DNA from: Planctomycetota bacterium
GTDB taxonomy: Bacteria > Planctomycetota > UBA11346
DNA: 64,000 nt
NCBI GenBank assembly: GCA_013816485.1
Contig: JACDEI010000001.1
Span: 1-64,000 of the forward strand
Reading direction: 5' to 3'
Shown here piece after piece: positions 18,990 through 28,292 of this stretch (position 1 is its first letter; every line of letters starts with the position of its first letter). The translations under genes were made by a program, and so were the position numbers. The notes under the pieces were generated by a model that saw only the letters and a list, made by a program, of their open reading frames with translations, ran no database searches and was not told the DNA's origin.

Positions 18990-19669
18990 CCCACGGTTGT
19001 TCCGACCCGCGGTTTGCTCGTCATCTTCTGGTCTGGCGGCAGGTGGAACCGCAGCTTCCTCCCGGTGAGCTCGCCCATGATCGTCACCACATCGCACGGG
19101 TGTATGCCTGGGCGCTGCGGTTGAGTACCGAAGGCGGCGTCGATCCTGATCTTGCCGGTGCCATGGCATTGGTGCATGACCTCGCCTTCGTGCCCAAGGA
19201 CAGCCCGGACCGGGCGCTGGGCGGCGAACGTTCGGCGCGCCTCGCTGGTGCGGTGCTGACGGCAGCCGGCTATGCCGCCGACGAGGTCGCTGCCATCACC
19301 GAGGCGGTGCGCACCTCGTCGTGGTCGCGTGGATTCGCGCCGACCAATGCGCTTGGCGTGGTCCTTCAGGACGCCGATCGGCTCGATGCCATCGGTGCGC
19401 TCGGCCTGCTGCGCACGGTTGCGTGCGCCCAGTTCATGTCGCGACCAGAACGTCCAGGGCGTTTCTACCACGATAGCGATCCCTTTGCCGACAACGGTCG
19501 TCCACTCGACGACAAGGCGCAGGCCATCGACCACTGCTACGCCAAGCTGCTGAAGCTTGCAGCCGGCATGCACCTGCCGACGGCCAAGGCTGAGGGGGCC
19601 AGGCGGCACGCAGCTCTGGTGGATTTTCTCGGTGTTTTGCGGCGGGAGCTGGCGTCATCTCAAGCGTGA
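18986..19669 (+). CDS. HD-domain phosphohydrolase (YpgQ/YedJ-like)
   Basis: 227 residues from GTG 18986, chosen because it overlaps the preceding stop (GTGA). The metal-binding HD pattern is present: H in AHDRHHIARVYAWA (about 30-36), HD in ALVHDLAF (about 62) and the distal D in LQDADRLDAIGA (about 130). This arrangement, with a C-terminal FYHDSDPF stretch and a helical end, matches small HD proteins of the YpgQ/YedJ type, which hydrolyse nucleotide phosphates. The natural substrate cannot be read from the sequence. Confidence 0.85.
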   Translation: MTHGCSDPRFARHLLVWRQVEPQLPPGELAHDRHHIARVYAWALRLSTEGGVDPDLAGAMALVHDLAFVPKDSPDRALGGERSARLAGAVLTAAGYAADEVAAITEAVRTSSWSRGFAPTNALGVVLQDADRLDAIGALGLLRTVACAQFMSRPERPGRFYHDSDPFADNGRPLDDKAQAIDHCYAKLLKLAAGMHLPTAKAEGARRHAALVDFLGVLRRELASSQA

Positions 19670-19723
19670 GCGGAGTGAGGGAGCCTTGCCCTGGGCGGTC
19701 TTCTCCCATCATCCGCCCGACCT

Positions 19724-22360
19724 ATGCAGACCGAGCCAGCATTCCGCGCCTACGACCCCGCCGCCATCGAACCGAAGTGGCAATCCCACTGGGACGCGAC
19801 CAAGGCCCACGAGGTGCGCGACGACCTGCCGCGTGAGAAGTGCTACTACGTGCTGGAGATGTTCCCGTACCCCTCGGGCAAGCTGCACATGGGGCACGTG
19901 CGCAACTACTCCATCGGCGACGCGGTGGCGCGTTACAAGCGCATGCGCGGCTTCGCCGTGCTGCACCCGATGGGCTGGGACTCGTTCGGTCTGCCGGCGG
20001 AACAGGCCGCCATCGAACGTGGCGCGCACCCGAAAAAATGGACCTACGAAAACATCGCGTACATGCGCGGTCAGCTCAAGCGCATGGGCTTCAGCTACGC
20101 ATGGTCGCGCGAATTCGCCTGCTCGGATCCCGGTTACGCCGCGCGCGAGCAGGACATCTTCCTCGATCTGGTCGAGAAGGGTCTGGTCTACCGCAAATCA
20201 TCGATGGTGAACTGGTCGACCGGTCTCAACACCGTGCTGGCCAACGAACAGGTGATCGACGGCAAGTGCTGGCGCACCGGCGCGCCCGTGATTCAGAAGG
20301 AACTGCCGCAGTGGAGCGTGCGCATCACGCACTACGCCGAGGAACTGCTGCAGTCGACCTACGATCTGCCGGGTTGGCCGGACGCCGTGCTCATCCAGCA
20401 GCGCAATTGGATCGGCAAGTCCATCGGTGCTGAGATCGACTTCACCGTCGACGGTCGTGCCGATCTGAAGATCACGGTCTTCACCACCCGTCCCGATACG
20501 GTGTTCGGCGTGACTTTCCTGTCGATTGCTCCCGAGCATGCGCTGCTCGACAAGATTGTACCCGCCAGCCACAAGGCTGCGGTTGACGCGTTCAAAGCCG
20601 AGGTGCGCACGGTCAGCACGCAGGACCGCACCGGCGACACCGCCGAGAAGAAAGGCGTCTTCACTGGCGCTTACGTCATCAGCCCGGTCAACGGCGAGCG
20701 CGTGCCGCTTTACGCCGCCAACTTCGTGGTCGCCGATTACGGCACTGGCGCGGTGATGGCCGTGCCGGCCCACGACACCCGCGACTTCGCCTTCGCTCAG
20801 AAATACAACATCGCGGTGAAGCAGGTCATCGTTGCGGATGGTAAGGAGCCCAGTGCGCTCGATGAAGCCTTCACCGAGGTCGGCACCGTCGTGGGCAGCG
20901 CCCAGTTCAACGGCCAGCGTTCCGATGCAGCGAAAGTCGCGATCACCGATTGGCTCGCTAGCAGCGGCAAGGGTCGCAAGACCATCACCTGGCGTCTGCG
21001 CGACTGGGGCATCAGCCGCCAGCGCTATTGGGGCAATCCGATCCCATTCACCTACGGCCAGAGCGGCGGTGCCGTGCCGCTGCGCAAGCAGGATCTGCCG
21101 GTAACGTTGCCGGACGACGTGCGTTTCGACGGCATCGGCAATCCGCTGGAAAAACACCCGACCTGGGCGACCACCGCCAACGATGGTTCGCCGCTGACGA
21201 TCCGCACCGCCACCGGCCCCGAGGCCGCGCGGCGTGAAACCGACACCATGGATACGTTCATGCAGTCGTCGTGGTACTTCGCGCGCTTCACCTGCGCCGA
21301 CGCCAAGGAACCACTCGACAAAAAACGCGTCGACCACTGGCTGCCGGTCGACCTCTACATCGGCGGTATCGAACACGCGGTGTTGCACCTGCTCTACGCG
21401 CGTTTCTTCATGAAGGCGCTGAGCGATGTCGGTTACGGCACCGTGCGCGAGCCGTTCAAACGCCTGCTCTGCCAGGGCATGGTGTGTATGGAGACCTACC
21501 AGCGCGACCTGGGTGACAACAAGAAGCAATGGTTTTACCCGGACGAGGTCGACGTCACCGTCGACGCCAAGGGCAAGGTCATCGGCGCGAAAGCCAAGAC
21601 CGACGGCCAGCCGGTCGCCGTCGGTCGCGTCGAGAAGATGTCCAAGTCGAAGCGCAACACCGTCGATCCGCAGAGCCTGATCGACACCTACGGCGCTGAT
21701 ACCGCGCGGTTGTTCATCCTCTTCGCCGCGCCGCCCGAACGTGACCTGGAATGGAATCCGGACGGCGTCATCGGCGCCAACCGCTTCCTCAAGCGCGTGT
21801 GGGTGCTGGTGCAAGAGAACCTCGCCGCCCTGCGTGCCACGACCGCGTTCGCCGGCCACGCCAAGGATGTCACCGGCGCCGACCAAGCGGTGGTGCGCAA
21901 GGTCCATGCGACCATCAAACGTGCGACCGACGCGATGGAGAAGGATTTCTCCTTCAACACCACCATCGCCGCGTGCATGGAGCTGATGAACGAGTTGAAG
22001 CCCGACACGCTCAGCGCGCCGGTGTTCAAGCTCGGCGTCACCACGTTGCTGCGCCTGCTGGCACCGATGGTGCCGCACATCACCAACGAGTTGTGGAGCG
22101 ATCTGGGCAACGACGGCGACCTCACTATCGCCGGCTGGCCATCGTTCGACGCCGCCCAGATCGACGCGGACGACGCCGACTACCCGGTGCAGGTCAACGG
22201 CAAGATGCGTGGAAAGATCACGCTGCCCCGCTCGCTCAGCGGACCGGCGCTTGATCAGGCGGTACTCGCCCACCCGGATGTGGTGGCGATCATCGCCGGC
22301 CGCCCGGTGAAGAAGCTGGTCGTGATTCTACACAAGATCGTCAACCTCGTCCTCGGCTGA
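19724..22360 (+). CDS. leuS: leucyl-tRNA synthetase
   Basis: 878 residues of a class Ia synthetase that charges tRNA-Leu. The HIGH-type motif KLHMGHVRN is near residue 53 and KMSKSKRN near 639. The CP1 editing domain lies between about 230 and 420 (TTRPDTVFGVTFLSIAPEH), with the TGAVMAVPAHDTRDFAFA block. The N terminus (YDPAAIEPKWQSHWDATKAHEV) and the C-terminal domain (YPVQVNGKMRGKI) are canonical. It starts 54 bp after the HD gene and is separated by 2 bp from the ferredoxin gene, so the two are probably co-transcribed. Confidence 0.97.
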   Translation: MQTEPAFRAYDPAAIEPKWQSHWDATKAHEVRDDLPREKCYYVLEMFPYPSGKLHMGHVRNYSIGDAVARYKRMRGFAVLHPMGWDSFGLPAEQAAIERGAHPKKWTYENIAYMRGQLKRMGFSYAWSREFACSDPGYAAREQDIFLDLVEKGLVYRKSSMVNWSTGLNTVLANEQVIDGKCWRTGAPVIQKELPQWSVRITHYAEELLQSTYDLPGWPDAVLIQQRNWIGKSIGAEIDFTVDGRADLKITVFTTRPDTVFGVTFLSIAPEHALLDKIVPASHKAAVDAFKAEVRTVSTQDRTGDTAEKKGVFTGAYVISPVNGERVPLYAANFVVADYGTGAVMAVPAHDTRDFAFAQKYNIAVKQVIVADGKEPSALDEAFTEVGTVVGSAQFNGQRSDAAKVAITDWLASSGKGRKTITWRLRDWGISRQRYWGNPIPFTYGQSGGAVPLRKQDLPVTLPDDVRFDGIGNPLEKHPTWATTANDGSPLTIRTATGPEAARRETDTMDTFMQSSWYFARFTCADAKEPLDKKRVDHWLPVDLYIGGIEHAVLHLLYARFFMKALSDVGYGTVREPFKRLLCQGMVCMETYQRDLGDNKKQWFYPDEVDVTVDAKGKVIGAKAKTDGQPVAVGRVEKMSKSKRNTVDPQSLIDTYGADTARLFILFAAPPERDLEWNPDGVIGANRFLKRVWVLVQENLAALRATTAFAGHAKDVTGADQAVVRKVHATIKRATDAMEKDFSFNTTIAACMELMNELKPDTLSAPVFKLGVTTLLRLLAPMVPHITNELWSDLGNDGDLTIAGWPSFDAAQIDADDADYPVQVNGKMRGKITLPRSLSGPALDQAVLAHPDVVAIIAGRPVKKLVVILHKIVNLVLG

Positions 22361-22362
22361 TC

Positions 22363-22677
22363 GTGGCGGATACCGGCCCCACGCTGCGGTTTCGCGACGT
22401 CTGCATCCCGCAGAAGGCGGGCGAGGACGTCCTGTCGCAACTGCTGCTGGCGGGAGCTCCCATCCAATACCTGTGCATGGGTGGCACGTGCGGCACCTGC
22501 CGGGTGCGCGTCCTCCGCGGCCAGGAGCACCTCAACGAGGTCGCCCCTGGTGAACGTCACTGGTTTCCCGATACCACCGGCGAGGTCCGCCTCGCCTGCC
22601 AGGCCATATGCAAAGGCACTGGCGACGTCGTGGTCGAGCAGTCTCTTAAGCCCACCAGGCAATCAAAAGCTGTCTGA
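22363..22677 (+). CDS. plant-type 2Fe-2S ferredoxin
   Basis: 104 residues from GTG 22363. The cluster ligands fit C-x4-C-x2-C-x32-C: Cys38, Cys43, Cys46 and Cys79 (YLCMGGTCGTCRVRVLRG ... LACQAI). It is a soluble electron carrier with no signal peptide. The redox partner is unknown; the gene follows leuS with a 2-bp gap, an unexpected pairing that probably reflects operon convenience. Confidence 0.9.
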   Translation: MADTGPTLRFRDVCIPQKAGEDVLSQLLLAGAPIQYLCMGGTCGTCRVRVLRGQEHLNEVAPGERHWFPDTTGEVRLACQAICKGTGDVVVEQSLKPTRQSKAV

Positions 22678-22839
22678 AAACCCGCATTCCTGACGCTGGA
22701 TGAGGAGTCGGATCTTCGCGAGTCGAGTGAATGTCTCCACTTCGGCTTACCGCCCGCGGAGTGGCAGTGCGTGCCCCGCCTTCAGCGTGTCTGGCCGGCA
22801 GGACATTGGCCTCTGCCCGCCACGCGCCATGCTCGCCCC

Positions 22840-23895
22840 ATGCCGACCACCATCCGCGATGTGGCCAAGCAGGCGGGTGTCGATGTCGGCACCGTCAGTC
22901 GTGCGCTGCGCGGGCAGCGGCATGTCAGCGCCGAGTGTCTGCGGCGCGTCACCGAGGCGGTGCGCATCCTGCGCTATCGGCCGCTGCGCCGTCGTGGGCC
23001 AGTGGCGACGAATCCGCTGACGGGTCGTACGGTGGGAGTGGTGCTGCTGGGCATGCATCATTCGCTGGCCGCGTTGCCGGCGGTACGCACCGTCATCGCC
23101 GCGGTCGAACGGGAACTGACAACCGCCGGCGCCGAGGTGCTGCATCTCGATGTGCCGGATGTGCACACGGTTCCCGCCGCTCTGCGGCGCGACCGACTCG
23201 ATGGTTTGGTGCTGAAGAGCGCGATGCAGGGGGAGGTGCTGAGCACCACCGGTGAGGCCATCAATCGCTTGCGTGGGATGCCGTCGGTGTGGGCCACGGG
23301 ACGCCCGATCGGCGGCTGGGGCGATGCCGCCGGCGCAGACGATCATGGAGCAGGCGGATTGGCGGCCGAGCATCTCGCCGCGCGTGGGCATCGCCACGTG
23401 GCGCTGCTCAATCCGAAGCCCGATCACGTGCTGTTCATGCGTCGTGAGGACGGCTTCCTGTCCGCTGCGCGTCGCAACGGCTTGACCGTCGCGGTCCATG
23501 TGCCGGTAGCGCCCGTGGCACGGCGGATCTGGCGGCTGCCACTGCGGCCGGTGGTGTTTACGCAGGAGGTCGTTGCCCTGCTCGATGCGGCGATGGCTGC
23601 ACGCCCGAGGCCCACCGCCGTGTTCGTGCCGGCAGACAACATCGCCGTCCTGGTGCACAAGGCGCTCATCCAGCGCGGGCTGCAACCTGGGCGCGACGTG
23701 GCGCTGGTGTCCTGCAACCATGAACCGGAACTGACCGCCGACCTCGATCCGTCGCTGACCACCATCGACATCCGCCTGGACGAGATCGGCCGCTTGGCGG
23801 TGGAACTCCTTGCACGGCGCCTGCTGGTCGGCCCTGAGCGGGCGACTGTGGACATGACCGTCGGTCCGCGCCTGGTGTGCGGCGCGACCACCTGA
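22840..23895 (+). CDS. LacI-family transcriptional regulator
   Basis: 351 residues. The N-terminal helix-turn-helix and hinge (TIRDVAKQAGVDVGTVSRALR, from residue 3) are classical. The effector domain has the periplasmic-binding-protein-like fold, with a conserved C-terminal block (LTTIDIRLDEIGRLAVELL). LacI regulators usually respond to sugars or their derivatives. Its position upstream of the large dehydrogenase/PmoA-like gene suggests that gene as a target. The ATG at 22840 sets the start, since upstream residues have no regulator-like sequence. Confidence 0.92.
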   Translation: MPTTIRDVAKQAGVDVGTVSRALRGQRHVSAECLRRVTEAVRILRYRPLRRRGPVATNPLTGRTVGVVLLGMHHSLAALPAVRTVIAAVERELTTAGAEVLHLDVPDVHTVPAALRRDRLDGLVLKSAMQGEVLSTTGEAINRLRGMPSVWATGRPIGGWGDAAGADDHGAGGLAAEHLAARGHRHVALLNPKPDHVLFMRREDGFLSAARRNGLTVAVHVPVAPVARRIWRLPLRPVVFTQEVVALLDAAMAARPRPTAVFVPADNIAVLVHKALIQRGLQPGRDVALVSCNHEPELTADLDPSLTTIDIRLDEIGRLAVELLARRLLVGPERATVDMTVGPRLVCGATT

Positions 23896-23976
23896 GCCGC
23901 ACAACTGCGGGCGAACGCGCGGCCACGTGAGGTGACCAGCGCAATGAGCCGTCGGCCTGAGGTCGGCTGACGCTCC

Positions 23977-23997
23977 GCAACTAAGGCGGCTAGTTGC
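23977..23997. promoter_or_regulatory. inverted repeat between lacI-type gene and dehydrogenase gene
   Basis: GCAACTA (23977-23983) and TAGTTGC (23991-23997) form a perfect 7-bp inverted repeat with a 7-base spacer. It could be an operator or a transcript hairpin. It lacks the central CG of typical LacI operators. Confidence 0.35.
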
Positions 23998-24167
23998 AGT
24001 CCAGGGCGGCAACAACGGCGGTCGTTGGGGGAATCATCCTGTCGATGCCTACCAACCAAGAATCCCGCCATTCCCGTTGTCGTCGTGCGCTTGCACTTGC
24101 TCTTGCTGCTGGCGTCCGGGATCGAGGACCAGCATCATGGGTGGCCAACCTACACCTGGAGAACCGC

Positions 24168-27100
24168 ATGTTGTTCGCACGTTGGTTGCTGCTTGGCGTG
24201 ATCGGATGCACGGTGTTCGGCGGCGAGGTCGCCCTGCCGCGGGTGCCAGAGGGCTTCCATATCAGCGTGGTGGCGCGCGATCCGCTCATCCGCAATCCGG
24301 CGGCATTGGCCTTCGATCGACGTGGTCGGATGTTCGTCAGCCAGGGACCGCAGTACCGCAATCCCACGCCGACCACGCCTGGGGATGATGTACGCCTGCT
24401 GATCGATGACGACGGTGATGGCGTCGCTGATCGGGCGAAGATCTTTGCCACCGGTTTCAACTGCATCCAGGGCATGGCGTGGCATGGCCGCGACCTGTGG
24501 ATCGCCAATGCGCCGGAACTGACCATCGTGCGCGATCTTAACGGTGACGACGAGGCCGACGAATACGTGCTGGTCTATGGTGGACTTGGCAATATCGAGC
24601 ACGCACTCCATGGACTGAATTGGGCGCCTGACGGAAAACTGTACATGTCCAAGGGCAATTCGCGTGGACTGATGACTGGCGAGCGCATCGCCCCCAAGCC
24701 CTTTCGCGAGTTGTGGGGAGTCGAGGCCAAACCAGGCACGCCTGATTTGCCGCCTGCGCAGGTGTTCACGCAGGGCGAGTATCGTCACGGGTATCAGAAC
24801 CCGGTCGACGACTGGGGACGTGAAGGCGGCATTTTGCGCTGCGATGACCTGGGAGCGAATCTGGAGATCGTCAGCCGCGGCATGCGCAATCCGTGGGACA
24901 TCGCCTTCGACGACGGCTTCACCTGGCTCGGCACCGATCAGGACCAGGATTTGGGTGATCGGATTTTCGCGCCTTTCATGAGCGCTCACTTCGGCTGGGG
25001 CCATCGGTGGAGCGCGCATTGGACCGGGTCCGCTCATCTGCCGACCGTGCCGATCAGCGGGCCGTTGTTCAACGGCTCGGGCACCGGCGTGGTGTACTGC
25101 ACCTCGCCCGCATTCCCGCCGCAGTACCGTGGGGTGTTCTTCATCAACGACTGGCTGCTGCGCCGCATCATGGTCTATCGCCCACGCTGGGACGGTGCGC
25201 TGATGCAGAGCGATGCCAAGGAGCCTGAGGTCTTCGCTGCGGCCGACAGCGGTCGCGCCCTCGCCGAAAGCAGCGGCATGTTGTTTGATCTCACGGATCT
25301 CGAAGTCGGCCCCGATGGCGCGCTCTATGCACTCAGTTGGGGCCATCGTTACGGCGTCACCATTAAGGACGGCAAACAGGTCGACGAAGGACGGGTCTAC
25401 CGCATCGCGTTCGGCACGAAACCTGCGCCGGCGATTCCGGCCAAACACGCGACGCCGGTGACGCAGTGGTCGGTGGCCGATCTCATCGATGATTTGCGCC
25501 ACGACCGTTTGCCGGTCTGGCGCATCGACGCCCAAGATGAACTGGTCCGTCGCGCAAACGCGGTGATCCCCGCGCTGCGTCAGGCGTTGACGGCCCCCGG
25601 CGTGGACACCGGTGCACAGACCTGGATCGCTTGGACGCTTGGGCGCATCGCGGCCACGGATGCAGCCGGCGATGGGTTCTTTGCCGAGCGCGCCGAGCGC
25701 GGCGAGTCAGTTACCGCCAGAGTGCAGGCACTGCGCATCCTGGGACAACGGATCCGTGATCACGGTCCACGCCCACTGCCTGACGTGGTGGTGAGCGTGC
25801 TGGCGGACCCTGAACCCCGCATCCGTTTCGCCGCCGTCGAGGCCATCGCCCTGGCGCGACAGACCGCCTTGGTCGAGCAGGTGACGAAGCTGTTGGCGCA
25901 CGAACCGGATCGTCTGGTGTTCTACCGCGCGTGGCGGGCGCTTGGAGAACTGGCCGGTGCTCCGGCGCTGCGTGCCCTGCTGGCGCATGATCTCCCGGGC
26001 GTGCGCCTGGGTGCCCTGCTAGCCTTGCTGGAAAACGGAGTGCTGACAGGCGATGAGGTCGTGGCCTTGCGCCTTGACCGCGATCAGCGCGTCGCCGAGG
26101 TCGCGGCCTCTTTCGTCGCCAAGGTCGGCACCAGCGCGGAACCGGTCCTGGTGATCGAACCCAAAGCGGGCGAGTACACCGGCGCGGTCGAGGTGCGTCT
26201 GACCAGTACCGTGCCGGGCACCGTGATCCGCGTCACCACCGATGGCACGGCGCCGACCTACACTGCGGGCGTGATTTATACCAAGCCGCTGACCATCACC
26301 CAGAGTCAGACCATCCAGGCCGCGTTGTTCCGCCGCGCCGATCGTGTGGGCCCGGTGGTGACGGCCGACTACCGCCTGTCGGGACCAAAGGTGCGCATCG
26401 ATGCGGTGCCGCTCGCTCATCTGCGCACGACCAGCGGACGGAGCTATGCGGTGGCGGATGACGGGCTCCAGGTCGGCGGACGGATCTACGTCGACCGCGA
26501 CTACCAGTGGACCGAGGTGCCCAAGGCGCTGCGTGGCGCGACCGTGATCCGTACTTCCAACGAGGACGACACGTCGGTCGGAGAACAGCTCCTCCGCTTC
26601 ACGGTCGATCAGGAGGTCGAGGTCTACCTCGCCCATGATCAACGACTGCCGACCCGGCCAGCGTGGATGGGCGATGGTCGCGCCGACGGTTTTGTCGCGA
26701 CACCATTTACCCTGCGCTCTGGCGACGCCACCTATGCCTGCTTCAGCAAACGTTTCAGCGCGGGCGAGATCGTCTTGGGCGGCAACCTGGCGTCGCCGGA
26801 CGCGCCGCGTCGTTCCCACTATGCCGTCATCGTGCTGCCGGCGGCACTCGCCGGACGCGCGCAAGCGACCACCATGGCCGAGGTGCTGCCATTGGTAACG
26901 ACCGCCAATCGCGATCTTGGTCGTCGCCTGTTCCATGGTGCTGCCGGGTGTGGTGCCTGCCATCGAGTGGGCGAACACGGCACCAGCTTCGCGCCGGACC
27001 TCACCGACATCGGCAGCCGCGCCGACGCCAAGGCGATGGTGGATGCCATCCTCGATCCCAATGCCTCGATCACCGATGGTTTCCAGGCGGTGACCGTGAC

Positions 27101-28268
27101 GACCAACGATGGACGCAGCGTGGTTGGCGTCGTACGCGAAGAAACTGGGCTCACACTCACCCTGGTGCAGGGTAATGCCAAGCCGGTGGAGGTGCGCAAG
27201 GCCGACATCACCGCGCAGGTCCGCTCGCCCATCTCGATCATGCCCGGAGGTTACCCGAACATGCTCGACCCGAGCCAAGTCGCGGCGATTGCGGCGTGGC
27301 TGCTGGCGCAGAAGTCCGATCGTCAGGTGCCTACTGCATCTGCTGCGCCTGCTGCGCCTGCTGCGCCTGCTGCGCCGAACAGCCGAATCGCGATCGCTCC
27401 GGACGGCGACGCCCTGCGCGTCACCATTGATGGCCAGTTGTTCACCCGCTTTGTCCATGCTGGCCTGCGGTCGCCCGCGCTCTATCCGCTCATCGGACCC
27501 ACCGGAGCCAATGTCACCCGCAATTTCCCGTTCGTCCCGAAGTCGGCGAACGAACCACACGATCATCCGCACCACACTGCCCTGTGGTTCAGCCATGGCG
27601 CCGTCGCCGGCCTCGACTTCTGGAGTCGCGGTGGCGGCACGAGCTTCAACCGCATCGTGCCCAGCGCTCCGCCACGCATCATCCCAGGCGCGTCGCCGGC
27701 CATCGCCAGCGAGCATGACTGGATCGCGGCGGATGGCCGCGTCATCTGTCGTGATCGCCGCGTGATCGGCTTTTCGGTCGACGCCGACGCGCGCTGCGTC
27801 GATTACCAGGTGACGCTGCTGGCATCCGCCGATCGCGCAGTGGTCCTGGGCGATACCGAAGAAGGTGCGATGGGGATCCGCACGCATCCGGCCCTCGCGC
27901 TCACCGGCCCAGGGGCCCATGGCTCGGCGATCAACAGCACCGGCGTGCGCGGTAAAAACGTGTGGGGCAAACGTGCGGAATGGGTCGCCTACTGGGCGCC
28001 GATCAACGATCAGGTGGTGGGCATCGCCATCTTCGACCATCCGCAGAATCCCCGCCACCCGACCTGGTGGCACGCGCGCGACTACGGCCTGATCACCGCC
28101 AATCCCTTTGGCATCCATGATTTCGAAGGAAAGCCCGCCGGCACCGGCGATCTACGCATCGAAGCCGGTGGCCAGCTCACTCTGCGATACCGCTTCATCA
28201 TTCATCGCGGTGATGCGGCGTCGGCCGGCATCAGCCAACGGTATGCGGCATTCGCCGCGATCCCATGA
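24168..28268 (+). CDS. PVC-type membrane-bound dehydrogenase / cytochrome c / PmoA-like fusion
   Basis: 1366 residues from ATG 24168 (GGAG precedes it; signal peptide MLFARWLLLGVIGCTVFGG). Order: a beta-propeller like sorbosone/glucose dehydrogenases (about 25-430), HEAT-like repeats (about 450-660), a chitobiase/hexosaminidase C-terminal-type beta-sandwich (about 665-740, TVPGTVIRVTTDGTAPTYT), a beta-sandwich region (about 745-910), a single-haem cytochrome domain with CGACH near 927, a Pro-Ala linker made of 9-bp DNA repeats, and a C-terminal DUF6807/PmoA-like domain with the HDHPHHTALWFSHG cluster (about 1125). The enzyme is probably periplasmic and linked to carbohydrate oxidation. The name PmoA does not imply methane oxidation. 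It is the probable target of the adjacent LacI regulator. Confidence 0.88.
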   Translation: MLFARWLLLGVIGCTVFGGEVALPRVPEGFHISVVARDPLIRNPAALAFDRRGRMFVSQGPQYRNPTPTTPGDDVRLLIDDDGDGVADRAKIFATGFNCIQGMAWHGRDLWIANAPELTIVRDLNGDDEADEYVLVYGGLGNIEHALHGLNWAPDGKLYMSKGNSRGLMTGERIAPKPFRELWGVEAKPGTPDLPPAQVFTQGEYRHGYQNPVDDWGREGGILRCDDLGANLEIVSRGMRNPWDIAFDDGFTWLGTDQDQDLGDRIFAPFMSAHFGWGHRWSAHWTGSAHLPTVPISGPLFNGSGTGVVYCTSPAFPPQYRGVFFINDWLLRRIMVYRPRWDGALMQSDAKEPEVFAAADSGRALAESSGMLFDLTDLEVGPDGALYALSWGHRYGVTIKDGKQVDEGRVYRIAFGTKPAPAIPAKHATPVTQWSVADLIDDLRHDRLPVWRIDAQDELVRRANAVIPALRQALTAPGVDTGAQTWIAWTLGRIAATDAAGDGFFAERAERGESVTARVQALRILGQRIRDHGPRPLPDVVVSVLADPEPRIRFAAVEAIALARQTALVEQVTKLLAHEPDRLVFYRAWRALGELAGAPALRALLAHDLPGVRLGALLALLENGVLTGDEVVALRLDRDQRVAEVAASFVAKVGTSAEPVLVIEPKAGEYTGAVEVRLTSTVPGTVIRVTTDGTAPTYTAGVIYTKPLTITQSQTIQAALFRRADRVGPVVTADYRLSGPKVRIDAVPLAHLRTTSGRSYAVADDGLQVGGRIYVDRDYQWTEVPKALRGATVIRTSNEDDTSVGEQLLRFTVDQEVEVYLAHDQRLPTRPAWMGDGRADGFVATPFTLRSGDATYACFSKRFSAGEIVLGGNLASPDAPRRSHYAVIVLPAALAGRAQATTMAEVLPLVTTANRDLGRRLFHGAAGCGACHRVGEHGTSFAPDLTDIGSRADAKAMVDAILDPNASITDGFQAVTVTTNDGRSVVGVVREETGLTLTLVQGNAKPVEVRKADITAQVRSPISIMPGGYPNMLDPSQVAAIAAWLLAQKSDRQVPTASAAPAAPAAPAAPNSRIAIAPDGDALRVTIDGQLFTRFVHAGLRSPALYPLIGPTGANVTRNFPFVPKSANEPHDHPHHTALWFSHGAVAGLDFWSRGGGTSFNRIVPSAPPRIIPGASPAIASEHDWIAADGRVICRDRRVIGFSVDADARCVDYQVTLLASADRAVVLGDTEEGAMGIRTHPALALTGPGAHGSAINSTGVRGKNVWGKRAEWVAYWAPINDQVVGIAIFDHPQNPRHPTWWHARDYGLITANPFGIHDFEGKPAGTGDLRIEAGGQLTLRYRFIIHRGDAASAGISQRYAAFAAIP

Positions 28269-28292
28269 AACGCTATTGGCCGTAAGCTGGGG

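Noticed and set aside
20198-22273. 691-codon antisense frame in leuS
   Set aside because: Shadow frame caused by GC bias at third positions; leuS is complete with all synthetase motifs.
27340-27375. Tandem 9-bp repeat inside the large dehydrogenase gene
   Set aside because: It encodes a Pro-Ala linker between domains in frame and has no inverted partner, so it is not a member of the heptamer family.
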